Positions 11,882 through 21,840 are shown, numbered from the stretch's first letter. The stretch: DNA of 64,000 nt from Tritrichomonas musculus (GCA_039105265.1 JAPFFF010000040.1:1302001-1366000), one strand, 5' to 3'. Translations and numbers: made by a program. Notes: a model not told the origin generated them from the sequence alone.

Positions 11882-13236
11882 TAGACTTGTGCAAAGTCCA
11901 GGACAATAAAACTTTTCAAGTACAGCCGCAGGACTTCGGACTTTGTCAGGACCATTTTTTTTTTTTAAAGAAAAAAATTGACATATTAAATTTTATTGAA
12001 AAAAAATATATTCAACTTTTCAAAAATCTATAAATATATAAATAAAAAAAGATTGTTCACTTGATATTTTACTGATTTTATAACTTATATATGAAGTTAT
12101 CCGTTATAATGAGAATTAAAAACTTTCGGGCAGAATTAAATGATCAACATAATTTTTTTAAAATTTTAATAAAAGCATATTTTAAACAAAAAATATCAAA
12201 AATTATATTAACGCATTTTTTTAAAACAAAAATTTAATAAAAATATCAAATATGTATCCTTAATTCAAAGATAAAAATGCTTTTTAAATTAACTAAGTTT
12301 ATAGGGGATTCAACCGTTTGTAAAGTGTCAAAAAATTGAATAAAAATTAAAAATTAATTATTTTGTTTATTTTATTATTAAAATAATATCTCCATTATTT
12401 ATTAATTCTAAAATATATCTTATAATAAAAAAATATCTATAGGGTCATGAAAGGGAATAAAAGAAAGTTGGCATGAAATGTTATATGAAAAATTCATAAT
12501 TTATGAACCAAAAAAAGAAAATTCATGTTAAATACAATAGAATAATTATTCAATTCATAAACAAAAACTTATAATTCAATGATAAAATACTTGAAATTAA
12601 TGAATTTAGAAAAGGATTCAAATCATATCAAACATCAATTATAAAAATCTATAAAGAAATATCGCACATTTTTTCATGATTCACAACTGATATTTTATGG
12701 TGATAATAATATCATTTTTAATGTAAAAATATTTTAATTCTAATCTTTATTATTTAAACTAAAAAAAATAATCCAAAAAGTTGGCTTTACAATATTAATG
12801 TATTAATAAAAGCATTGGCATTGATATTTTTTAGAAGTGAAATATGATATCTGAAGATAAAAAAATAACTGTCAATTCGTAGAAATAAATAAAAAAAAAT
12901 ACTAGAACAAAATGATATGAATGCATCTGCCTTTTTTAATCTGGTTTAAAATAACTGGAATTTGGATAAACTCTATTATTAAAAATTTTTTTTGAGTTTG
13001 AAATGTGAAATAAAAAATATAAGAAAAGCATTCAATTAAAAAATCCATTCCCTTTCATGACATGATAGACAATTTTTTTCCAAAAATTAATGCTCGATTA
13101 TTTAGCAAATTATCTACAAAATGATAATATTTTAATTAAAAAATATTGAAGTTTTAAAAATGTGTCACTTTTTTTACGGTTGAATCCCCTATCTAAGTTT
13201 GTTTAGTCCTTTTGTCCAGGACTTTGCACAAGTCTA
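11882..13236. mobile_element. 1,355-bp hAT-like element carrying a nested element
   Basis: The ends are TAGACTTGTGCAAAGTCC and its inverse, flanked by the 8-bp repeats TTGAGAAA (11874-11881) and TTGTGAAA (13237-13244), one mismatch. GGACTTCGGACTTTG and other AGTCC motifs lie just inside the left end. No transposase frame is visible. About two thirds of its length is a second, later insertion (12301-13192). Confidence 0.75.
12301..13192. mobile_element. 892-bp element, perfect 8-bp TSD, nested
   Basis: The ends are ATAGGGGATTCAACCG and its inverse. The perfect direct repeat CTAAGTTT flanks it (12293-12300, 13193-13200). It contains no gene. Several blocks, including CATGTCATGAAAGGGAATGG read on the minus strand, recur at 15768-16550 in opposite orientation, so this is a family with at least two copies here. 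hAT-like by its duplication length. Confidence 0.8.
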
Positions 13237-13366
13237 TTGTGAAATAATAATTTATGCCATTTATATTATATAAATATGGCAATTCAAATAAAAGTAATTA
13301 TGTTTTTAATTATTATTTTACGCTATTGAAAGATACTATTCAATTTTTTTTTTCAATTCCTATTTA

Positions 13367-13732
13367 AACTAAGTTTTTTAATTATTACCTTATTCTCAAA
13401 AAAATTGAGAGTTTTTAATTCAAATTTTCTATGAGTCTTCAGAATGTAGAACGATAAGTAGGGACACATTATTTTTTTAAAAATACCATATCTTTCAATT
13501 TTGAGAAGATGAAAATAAAAAAAAAGAATATAAAAAAGTTATTTATTCAGGAAAAATTCATTTTAAATAGCTTTGGGAGCCTTTGAGGGCTAAGCACAAT
13601 TGGTTAAGGTAATAGCGGGAGCCTCAACCTGAGATGAACGAAAGTAATCATGCCATTATAACTTAAAAAAAATATTTAGCTTTATTCAAATTTGAGAGGA
13701 CGATAAGAAGGGACAAATTAAAAAACTTAGTT
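13367..13732 (+). mobile_element. 366-bp MITE, copy 1, TA duplication
   Basis: Ends AACTAAGTTTTTTAATT and its inverse, flanked by TA (13365-13366, 13733-13734). A GC-richer core at about 13571-13655 stands out from the AT-rich arms and is conserved in copy 2. Copy 2 (15207-15573) lies in the opposite orientation on the far side of the GTPase gene. Confidence 0.85.
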
Positions 13733-13770
13733 TAGTATGTCCAAAACCTATAAATATTTTTATTTTTATG

Positions 13771-14559
13771 TCAACTTATATAACAACAAGTATTTTCGGT
13801 TTTATTTTCTGCTTTATTTTCTGTTATGTTTTCTGCTTTATTTTCGGTTTTATTTTCTGCTTTATTTTCTGTTATGTTTTCTGCTTTATTTTCGGTTTTA
13901 TCTTCTGCTTTATTTTCGGTTATGTTTTCTGCTTTATTTTCGGTTTTATCTTCTGCTTTATTTTCGGTTATGTTTTCTGCTTTATTTTCGGTTATTTTTT
14001 CAAGTTTTAGCACTGATTTGACTGCATTCACAAAAACATCATCAATGTTTATTTTATTTTTAGATGAACACTCAATATAATAATCTGCATCAACTGTGTC
14101 CTTTAAGTTTTCACATGCTGAATTAGGAATAAGCTTCATATTAGAATTATTTAATCTCCAAGGTGGCTGATTTATAGCTGAATCTTTTAAATCAGATTTT
14201 AGTCCAACTAAAATAAATGGAACATTTGGACATGATTCTTTTATTTCTGGAATCCATATATTTATTGCATTTTGTAATGATTTTGGTGAATCAAAAGAAA
14301 AACATATTGCGAAAACATCTACACCATCATACAATAAACATCTAAGTTTTTTATAGCCATAATCACAACCTCCCATATCTTGTATAGCTAAACGAATTTC
14401 TTTTTTTTTTTCAATAACTAGATCTTTATAGTACAAATCACTTTTCGTCAAATAAGGTAAGTCATCATTAGTAGGGCAATAATTACTTGTATAAGTCACT
14501 ATTAAACTTGTTTTTCCAATTCCATGATCTCCAAGAAAATGTAATCGTATATAACTCAT
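13771..14559 (-). CDS. Rho-family small GTPase with repetitive C-terminal tail
   Basis: A 262-residue protein. G1 is GDHGIGKTS (10-18), G3 is DMGG (61-64), G4 is LKSD (120-123) and G5 is ECSSK (163-167). A short insert after G4 (SAINQPPWRLNN) matches the position of the Rho insert, and VGLKSDLKD resembles the Rac VGTKLDLRD segment. The residue matching catalytic Gln61 is Cys, so intrinsic hydrolysis may be reduced. Residues about 188-257 are tandem 8-residue units of the form ENKAENIT/ENKAEDKT, encoded by a 24-bp minisatellite. The protein ends CCYIS, a CAAX-type prenylation signal preceded by a second cysteine, so membrane attachment is likely. The repeat tail extends the usual hypervariable region. 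The gene is bracketed by two inverted MITE copies. Confidence 0.85.
   Translation of the reverse strand: MSYIRLHFLGDHGIGKTSLIVTYTSNYCPTNDDLPYLTKSDLYYKDLVIEKKKEIRLAIQDMGGCDYGYKKLRCLLYDGVDVFAICFSFDSPKSLQNAINIWIPEIKESCPNVPFILVGLKSDLKDSAINQPPWRLNNSNMKLIPNSACENLKDTVDADYYIECSSKNKINIDDVFVNAVKSVLKLEKITENKAENITENKAEDKTENKAENITENKAEDKTENKAENITENKAENKTENKAENITENKAENKTENTCCYIS
13788..13995. repeat. 24-bp coding minisatellite
   Basis: Tandem units around TTTTCTGCTTTATTTTCGGT on the plus strand, read on the minus strand as ENKAENIT or ENKAEDKT codons. Every unit keeps the frame. The plus-strand frames over it (repeated FCFIFG-like residues) are antisense shadows. Confidence 0.9.
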
Positions 14560-15206
14560 TAATTAATTTTAAAAATGGGCCGATTTTAATATCAATATGG
14601 AATTCAAAAGAATGACGATGAAAAAACTTTCAAATAAAAATTTATATAAAAAAGTGACACAATATTTACGCCCTAATAAAAATTATTAAAAACAGGAAAT
14701 ATAAATTAAGAGAACTTTAATAAATCGAATGATACCTCTTTGATAAGAAGATGTCTATCAGAAGTCGAGATATCACTTACGAAATTTGTGAAGGTCTGTT
14801 TGATTTATGATATTTATTTTGACAAATAAAAACAATTTTAAATATGCTGTTTATCATATAAAATATATCATAAATAGAAATCTTCATTGGAAATAAATTT
14901 CAATATTCAATTCGTTTTTTTTTTTTTCAATTTTGAATATATTAGGATAAATAATTTTTTATTTCATACATAATGAATTTAAATAATTGTTCTTTCCTAT
15001 GATATAGATCATCTTAATTTCTTTTTTCCAATTTCTTGATTGATTTATATGAAATGATTAAAAAATATAATATCAAATTTATTATTTGATAAGTTTTATT
15101 ATTTTTCCTTGATATTTTAAAATATTTAAAAATATCCAAATGGTTTAATATGCGAATGGCTTATAAAATTTTACAAAAAAGCTTAAAATAAATAATATTT
15201 TTCATA
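14560..15206. other. Intergenic stretch with a dispersed 38-bp repeat
   Basis: No gene. Positions 14873-14910 are identical over 38 bp to 19512-19549 in the same orientation, which marks a piece of a dispersed repeat whose full extent I cannot define. Confidence 0.55.
14569..14578 (-). promoter_or_regulatory. Initiator-like element before GTPase gene
   Basis: Read on the minus strand this is CCATTTTTAA, ten bases upstream of the ATG ending at 14559. It is a close match to the TCATTTTTAA box before the kinase at 618. Confidence 0.45.
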
Positions 15207-15573
15207 AACTAAGTTTTTTAATTTGTCCCTTCTTATCGTCCTCTCAAATTTGAATAAAGCTAAATATTTTTTTTTAAGTTATAAAGGCATGAATACTTTC
15301 ATTCATCTCAGGTTGAGGCTCCCGCTATTACCTTAACCAATTGGACTTAGCCCTCAAAAGCTCCCAAAGCTATTTGAAATGTATTTTTCCTGAATAAATA
15401 ACTTTTTTATATTCTTTTTTTTTATTTTCATCTTCTCAAAATTGAAAGATATGGTATTTTAAAAATAATAATTTGTCCCTACTTATCGTTCTACTTTCTG
15501 AAGACTCATAGAAAATTTGAATTAAAAACTCACAATTTTTTTGTGAATAAGGTAATAATTAAAAAACTTAGTT
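15207..15573 (-). mobile_element. 367-bp MITE, copy 2, TA duplication, inverted relative to copy 1
   Basis: Same AACTAAG...CTTAGTT ends and flanking TA (15205-15206, 15574-15575) as copy 1, but reversed. It differs from copy 1 by scattered substitutions and one-base length changes, so the two are separate insertions or an old duplication, not an assembly mirror. Confidence 0.85.
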
Positions 15574-15765
15574 TATAATATGTCTCAAATTTGAAAGAAA
15601 ATATCATTTATTTTATATCTTAAATCCTGCACATAGAATTTTATTTTTTATTCAAAATTTATAATCAATATATCATATAACATTTAATTAATTGGTTTAT
15701 TTTGTGATCCATGGATTTTTTAAGTTTTATTTCAATTATTTGACACTTCACTTCCGATCGCCACA

Positions 15766-16550
15766 CCTATGATTCAACCTTAAAAAAGTGACACTTTTTA
15801 AAAACTTTAATATTTTTTAATAAAAATATTATTATTTTGTAGATAATTTGCTAAATAATCGAATATTAATTTTTGGGAAAAAATTGTCTATCATGTCATG
15901 AAAGGGAATGGATTTTTTAATTGAATGTCTTGCTTATATTTTTTATTTCACATTTCACACTCAATTTACATTTAAATAATAGAGTTTATATCATTTCCAG
16001 TTATTTTAAACCAGATAAAAAAAGCAAATGCATTTATATCATCTTATTCTAGTATCTTTTTTATTTCTGCTAATTGACAATTATTTTTTTTATCTTCAGA
16101 TATCAAGATGGAAAATGGAATCGCATAAAGAGAAAATCCCAACGTAAAATTGAGAGGAACCCTGATCGTAAACACAGCTTTTTGAATGAAAATAAACGAC
16201 CATATTTTTACAATACAGCAACTACAAGATCAACACTCAAAAGCAACAAACTAGTACGTAACAGCTACAAGTTAACGCACAGCATATGCAAATCAGCTCA
16301 CATAATCTACAAATCAACGCCAAGCAACTACAAATCAGCATATAGCAAATACAAATCTATACTGAACAGTTACAAAACATCGCATAGCAACAATAAATAG
16401 GCACTAGATAGAAATTTTTTTATTATAAGATAAATTTTAGAATTAATAAATAATGGAGATATTATTTTAATAATAAAATAAACAAAATAATTTATTTTTA
16501 TTTTTATTTTTTTATTCAATTTCTTGACACTTTACGAACGGTTCTAGGGT
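15766..16550 (-). mobile_element. Second, worn copy of the 892-bp element family
   Basis: Matches 12301-13192 in opposite orientation, including the GTCTATCATGTCATGAAAGG and TTTTAAACCAGAT blocks. The ends (CCTATGATTCAACC and ACGGTTCTAGGG) are worn, so I see no clear target duplication. Its middle differs from the other copy: it contains a 21-bp minisatellite (about 16230-16400). The 108-residue frame at 16074-16400 reads through that minisatellite as 7-residue units of the form SxYKSxx; I do not treat it as a proven gene. Confidence 0.65.
16230..16400 (+). repeat. 21-bp minisatellite within element copy
   Basis: About seven units of 21 bp around AGCAACTACAAATCAGC. Translated, the register is NSYKLTH, SICKSAH, IIYKSTP, SNYKSAY and so on. 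Units diverge at the DNA level but keep length, so the array is older than the GTPase minisatellite. Confidence 0.65.
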
Positions 16551-16863
16551 TGACTGTCCAGTGAAATGACTGTCCCCACCTTCACTTTTTTAAAAAAAAC
16601 GTTATTTTTGTCACTTTTTTTTGGACAGTATGAATTTCCATGTTCAGAAGGAAATCAGCTAGAAAATGGCCACGCCACAATAAATTGCCTGATATGATTA
16701 ATATGATTATTTTATTGTTATATCATTAATAAGAAGATTGATTTGCTTTGAAAAATTACCAATAAATATATGATTCTAAACGAGAGTCTCCAATCTTCTC
16801 ATTTTTTATTTATTCAACTTCTGATTAAAAACAACAAATACGATTTAAATATTCACAAAAAAA

Positions 16864-17208
16864 TATGGCTCCAGAAATCATAAATGAAGAAACTAATTAC
16901 ACTGAAAAAGTTGATGTTTATTCATTAGGCGTTTTGATTTATTTTGTGTTAAATAAAGTGAAATATCTGTAATCAAAAGGGACGAACTTTAAAATGGATA
17001 AAAAAACAGAAATTTCATCATCCTTTACCAAATTTGCAGAACATTTGTTAAATTCTTGCTGGAATTTTCATTCATATGAAAGACCAAGTTTCATATTGAT
17101 TTGAGATGAATTTGACAAAAATAGTTTTAATTAGTTGAATCTTTCCGATATTGAATATAAGCAGCTTATTTTTTGTATTGAGAAAAACAAATCAAAACTT
17201 CTTTTTTA
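16864..17208 (+). pseudogene. Relic of a TKL-type kinase C-lobe
   Basis: Starts MAPEIINEE, continues to KVDVYSLGVLIYFVLNK (the APE and helix F motifs), then after stops picks up LLNSCWNFHSYERPSF (the closing C-x-RPSF motif) and a short tail. The N-lobe, catalytic loop and DFG are absent, and several stops interrupt it. The C-terminal half, from about 16951 on, is duplicated at 21860-22198. Confidence 0.8.
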
Positions 17209-17293
17209 ATGAAAAAAAAAAAAAAAAAAATTTAATTAAAATTTGGTTTTTTCAGCGAAATTTCTTTCTCATTTAAATATTTGAATTGCATAA
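16951..17293 (+). repeat. Duplicated 340-bp segment, copy 1
   Basis: Nearly collinear with 21860-22198, covering the end of the kinase relic and its downstream AT-rich flank. The ankyrin gene and the mariner element lie between the copies. Confidence 0.8.
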
Positions 17294-17422
17294 AGAAGCC
17301 ATTAATAAACAACAATTATGAAAAATTTATATATAAATTTATTTTTTATGCACTTATTATGATGATATATGGCAAATTTCAACAATTATTAATAATAGTT
17401 TGAACCATTCATGGTTATGAAA

Positions 17423-19219
17423 TTAATTTGGTAAAAGATGTTTCATCAATATAATTTGGCATATTGTCTGATTATTGTGTTCAGTTGCTATTTGAAATGG
17501 TGTCTTTTTTTCTAATAGTATTCTTCTTGGTGGGATGCACTGTTCTCCGCTGTCACATGATTGTATAAATGGTATATTTATGTTTGTATATGGATGTAAG
17601 CATAAAAGATAAGTAATTTCGATATTATCCTTTTCAACTGCAATGCATAATGCTGTCATTTCCTTTCTATGACATGAACGTAAGAGTGTATTACATATCA
17701 TATATTTATTAACATCAATATTTGGTTTTGATAATAAAAGTTTAACTATTTCTGCATTTTCATTTTCAACAGCAATCTGCAATGCTGTTTTTTCAATTAA
17801 ATCTGGACCTTTAAATGCTAATGTTAAACAATTAACATCAATATTTTGATATAATAATAAAAGTTTAACAATTTCAACATTTGATTTTTCAACTGCAAGA
17901 TGCAAAGCAGTTTTTTTATCATCAATTAAATAAGATTCAATCTTTGATTTCCAATAAAAATTGATATCTATGTCTTTTCGTGTTAACAAAATTTTAACAA
18001 TTTCAATATTTTCTTTTTCAATAGCAATATGCAATGCAGTCCTTTTTTTGATTTTTATTGTTGTTATTATTTCATATGATGTTAATTCATCCGACCAAAT
18101 TTCAATTTTAATTTTTTTATGTTCTTTTTTGGTATTTACAACTTCATTAATCAATACTTTAGGTAACAATTTTGGAATAAATAATAGGTAATCGTTTTTA
18201 CAAAAATCAAAAAAATATATTTCATTTATGAATTCATTTTCAAGATATTCAAAATTGTAGTATTTTAAAACAGCCGAAATATAATTTTCAATATTATTTT
18301 GTGATGAATTCATAAAATAATTAGCAAATTGATTATGATGGCATTTAATAGATTCAATAATATTTTTTTCAATATCACATTCAATATGATTGTCTTCTAA
18401 AAGATGAACCAAATCAGCATTTTGGCCATGAATTACATATCTCCATAATGATGGCGTTAAATTGATATTATTCATTAATAAGTATTGGAAAATCTGAATT
18501 GATCCAAAAAAGGCAGCATATTCAATTAAACTTTGTTCTATATTTTTAATCAAAAATGGATTTGTTTCATAAATTGATGTTTTGATTTTTGTGTGGAGAG
18601 AAATATTATTTCTATTAATGAAAGCAATGAAATCTTCAACTGAATCATTTCGAATTAATTCACATATATATAATTCATTCTCTCCTATTTTTCTCTTTTC
18701 TTTGAATTCTTCAAGATTTGTTTCATCACTTGTATCTTTATTATTTTTTGTAAATGCATTTATTTCGGGCATAAAATATTGACAATAATTGAACTTTGCA
18801 TATTTTTTATTTGATACTTTTTGAAAAATACTTTGATCAAAAATAATTATTTTTTCATCAAAAAGAAATAAAAGAATTCTCTTATTATTTTTGAAAATAT
18901 TGAAAATTTCAATATTTGTGAAAAAATTTAAAATTTGATTTCTATAAAATGATAATATCTGCTCAATTTTGGCATGAAAACTTTGTGATTTATAATGATT
19001 ATTGGAAATTTTGCAAATCAAATGAAGAAATGATTTAAATTCATTCTTATCATTAATGATTTTTTCATTTTCAATTTCATTGCTTAAACTTTGTAGATTT
19101 GTTTCTGAGCCTTCTTTAATATACTTTAATATCATTTTGTGGATTTTCTTCATTTTATCAATATAGCTTGGAATGCTCATTCTATTTTTATGAAATTCAT
19201 GCCCTTTTGATGATATCAT
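17423..19219 (-). CDS. Ankyrin-repeat protein
   Basis: A 598-residue protein. The N-terminal 170 residues have no recognisable motif but resemble the helical leader common in trichomonad ankyrin proteins. The middle has weak repeats (SLIEYAAFFGSIQIFQYLLMN). From about residue 385 the canonical units appear: RTALHIAIEKENIEIVKILL, KTALHLAVEKSNVEIVKLLL, KTALQIAVENENAEIVKLLL, MTALCIAVEKDNIEITYLLC and KTPFQIATEHNNQTICQIIL. Some 15-25 extra residues lie between units, longer than a plain 33-residue repeat. Such proteins bind other proteins and form a very large family in trichomonads; the partner is unknown. The start lies after a GCATATTTTA leader and fits the short-leader habit. Confidence 0.9.
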   Translation of the reverse strand: MISSKGHEFHKNRMSIPSYIDKMKKIHKMILKYIKEGSETNLQSLSNEIENEKIINDKNEFKSFLHLICKISNNHYKSQSFHAKIEQILSFYRNQILNFFTNIEIFNIFKNNKRILLFLFDEKIIIFDQSIFQKVSNKKYAKFNYCQYFMPEINAFTKNNKDTSDETNLEEFKEKRKIGENELYICELIRNDSVEDFIAFINRNNISLHTKIKTSIYETNPFLIKNIEQSLIEYAAFFGSIQIFQYLLMNNINLTPSLWRYVIHGQNADLVHLLEDNHIECDIEKNIIESIKCHHNQFANYFMNSSQNNIENYISAVLKYYNFEYLENEFINEIYFFDFCKNDYLLFIPKLLPKVLINEVVNTKKEHKKIKIEIWSDELTSYEIITTIKIKKRTALHIAIEKENIEIVKILLTRKDIDINFYWKSKIESYLIDDKKTALHLAVEKSNVEIVKLLLLYQNIDVNCLTLAFKGPDLIEKTALQIAVENENAEIVKLLLSKPNIDVNKYMICNTLLRSCHRKEMTALCIAVEKDNIEITYLLCLHPYTNINIPFIQSCDSGEQCIPPRRILLEKKTPFQIATEHNNQTICQIILMKHLLPN

Positions 19220-19342
19220 TAAAATATGCCCAATTTTGATTATTTAATGATTTTTTAATATATTTTCTTTTAAACTATTTTATAAAGATCATAAGCATAT
19301 TTAAATATTGGTATCAATTATGCTTGTCTTTCAAAAGGTCAT

Positions 19343-19514
19343 TCATGAATTGCGTTCACTAATGATATCACTAACAATCATTGGTATATGAACAACACCG
19401 AAACCATTTTTTGTTGGTACAACATTTGAGTTGAGCCATCCAATGATACCGTTTGAATGTGCAAATGATTCATCCGTTGAATTCATAATATCCAATGCTC
19501 GAAATATTTCGAAT
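19343..19514 (-). pseudogene. Unidentified gene fragment, about 56 codons
   Basis: On the minus strand a frame reads EIFRALDIMNSTDESFAHS, then NGIIGWLNSNVVPTKNGFG and VVHIPMIVSDIISERNS, ending in TGA. Residue composition and higher GC look like real coding sequence, but there is no start and the upstream side runs into the 38-bp dispersed repeat at 19512-19549. I do not recognise the family. Probably the 3' end of a gene cut off by a repeat insertion. Confidence 0.5.
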
Positions 19515-19549
19515 AGAAATCTTCATTGGAAATAAATTTCAATATTCAA
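19512..19549 (+). repeat. Dispersed 38-bp repeat (partner at 14873-14910)
   Basis: Identical over 38 bp to 14873-14910, same orientation. Confidence 0.8.
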
Positions 19550-19790
19550 AATTTCGATTTTTTTCAAAAATGTTAGCATAAAGAGTTATAATTTTACTTT
19601 GTTTATTCAGCAATAATATATATAGAAGCGATATATATTATTCAATATGGAAACAATAATCCAAATAATCCGATATTTCGATTTTATTTTTTCATCTTCA
19701 GAAATAGAAAAAATGCAGAAATTCCAATTTCTGGTTCGAATTCTATATTTGTTTTAATCAACTATTAAGTTCTTAACATATTGATATATA

Positions 19791-21422
19791 GTGTGGTGAA
19801 AAAGTTTTTGAATATTTTATAATTTTTTGTATATTGACTTTTTATTTAAAAATGTTTAATAAATAAATAGTGGATTACATGTTGCTTGAAATATTCCAAT
19901 TATATGATTAAATGATAATTTAATAAAAAGTTATAAACCTTTGAAAAATTATACGTTTATTTTTTTAAAAAAAAAGAATATGGAATTTCGGTATGTTATT
20001 CATAGTTTATGGCTTAAAAAAAAAGCACTCAAGAGATTTATCATTACATGCAAGAAACATATAAAGATGCATGTCCTTCATCACCCACGATATATTATTG
20101 GGTTCATCAATTTAACAGAGGAAGAAAAACTGTTATTGATTTGCCTCGGTCTGGAAGACCCAAACTTTTTGAAAAGATAGATGAAGTTAAAAAACTAATC
20201 GACGAATTTCCATTCGCATCATGCCGTTATATAGCACGCATTGCGAAAATTGATAAAAATACTGTTAAAAGGATTTTGACAGAAGATTTGAATATGAGAA
20301 AGTTATGTTGTCATTGGGTTCCTCATGATCTTACAGAAATTCAAAAAGCAAATAGAGTGAAACAATCGAAGGAACTTCTATCAATTTTACAATCATTAAC
20401 AAAAAGACAAACGATGAAAGTGATCACTGCTGACGAGTCTTGGTTCTTCTTGCAGTATGGTTCTGACGGTTTCTGGTCTTGTGGCCAGAAAAGGCCTGAA
20501 AACGTTAATCATGCAATTAACGATGAAAAAGTTATGTTTTTTACAGCTTTTTGTATTAAAGGCATAGTTTACGTAAACGTTCTCCCTCAAAATGAAACTT
20601 TTACTGGAGAGTACTTCGCAAACAAGATTCTTCCACATCTTAAAACAGCGGCCGATAATATTAAAGGCTCTATTTTAACATATAAAGTTCGATTGCACAT
20701 GGACAATGCGAAGCCTCACAATTCCATTGTTGCACAACAAAAGATGAATGAATTACACATTGAAAGGTTACCACATCCCCCTTACTCCCCTGATATCAGC
20801 CCTAATGACTTCTTCCTTTATGGCTACTTAAAGAACAAATTGAAAGGTAACCGTTTTTCCTCACAAAAAGAGCTAATTGATGCAGTGGTTGAAATCATCC
20901 AAAATATTGATGAATCAACATGGATTCAAGTATATAATGAATGGATTGAAAGAATTAAAAAAGTAATAGATTGCAATGGGGAATATCCAGATTTTTAATT
21001 TAATAAAATAACATTTTTTTAATTTTAATATAAATTTTTTAATGTTTTTTTCACTTCACCAAAAATGAGATTTTTGATTATATCAAAACAATATTAATTT
21101 ATTCCTTCAAAAAAAATTGTATTTTAAATTGTTATATAACATAATATACAGAACATAACAATGTATTGATTTATATTAAAATATTGTTCAATATACAAGG
21201 ATTGAGCTGTTTGAACTATTTTTATTAAATATACATTTTTTTGAAAAATTTAGTCAACACGGTTTATTTTAAAACTCAATATTTCCATCAATAAAATTTT
21301 TTTCATTTTGATATTTTCTAAACTTATAAAGATATTAATTATCTAAATATTTAAAATTAAAAAAACTAAAATCGTTCAATATTGATTGAGTTAGAATTGA
21401 TTCAAAAACTTTTTCACCACAC
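19791..21422 (+). mobile_element. mariner transposon, 1,632 bp
   Basis: TA dinucleotides (19789-19790, 21423-21424) flank perfect 23-bp inverted ends beginning GTGTGGTGAAAAAGTTTTTG. The element encodes a DD34D transposase. It closely fits the mariner family known to be abundant in trichomonads. The 5' leader (about 190 bp) and 3' tail (about 420 bp) are long for a mariner, so the element is larger than the usual 1.3 kb. Confidence 0.95.
19980..20998 (+). CDS. mariner transposase (DD34D), one probable frameshift near the 5' end
   Basis: The main frame (from 20048, 316 residues) has the helix-turn-helix and linker (DLPRSGRPKLFEK), then catalytic D129 (TADESWFF), D219 (HMDNAKPHN) and D254 (YSPDISPNDFFLYGYLK). 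The 34-residue gap between the last two defines mariner DD34D. The N-terminus appears to begin at 19980 in another frame (MEFRYVIHSLWLKKK); the two frames meet in an A-run at about 20015-20024, just before the codons for STQEIYHYMQETYK. A slip in that run would explain it, either in the genome or in the read. The WVPHDL motif between DNA-binding and catalytic parts is present. Catalytic residues are intact. Confidence 0.9.
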
Positions 21423-21499
21423 TATATTTCATTTATTATCAAAGTCTTTGTATCTAAAGAAAAATCAAAAATAAATAAAAATTTAAAAATTTAAAAAAT

Positions 21500-21840
21500 T
21501 TTCCGATCACATTTAATTTCATTTTCACATTTGAATTCTCTTCTGTATTCTCAAATTCTGGTCTTATTTCAGGTACAGCATCCCAGCATAATTTAAGAAG
21601 TAGTTTAACATTTTCATTTTCAATCAAATCACAACAAGGATGAAAACCATCAGAAATTTTCAAAGATGCCTTAATTTCGTCCAAATTTCTTCGATTTTTG
21701 CAATCATCAAAAGGATACTTTTTTGTTAATAAATAATAGAGGATAAATGAATATGAAAAAGCGTTTGAAGAATGAAATGCATAACCTTTACAACCTTCAG
21801 GTGCTTTATACTACTTCGTATGTGAAACATGCTCAAATTT
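21500..21840 (-). pseudogene. Relic of a second kinase C-lobe
   Basis: On the minus strand, read from 21840 down, the frame gives YKAPEGCKGYAFHSSNAFSY, then SFILYYLLTKKYPFDDC, then LLLKLCWDAVPEIRPEF: the APE, helix F/G and C-x-x-x-RPEF landmarks of a TKL kinase. The N-lobe is missing and an early stop lies just before the APE. It lies head to head with the plus-strand kinase relic at 21860. Confidence 0.7.

Noticed and set aside
13737-14080. Plus-strand frames with repeated Phe/Tyr/Leu
   Set aside because: Antisense reading of the GTPase minisatellite.
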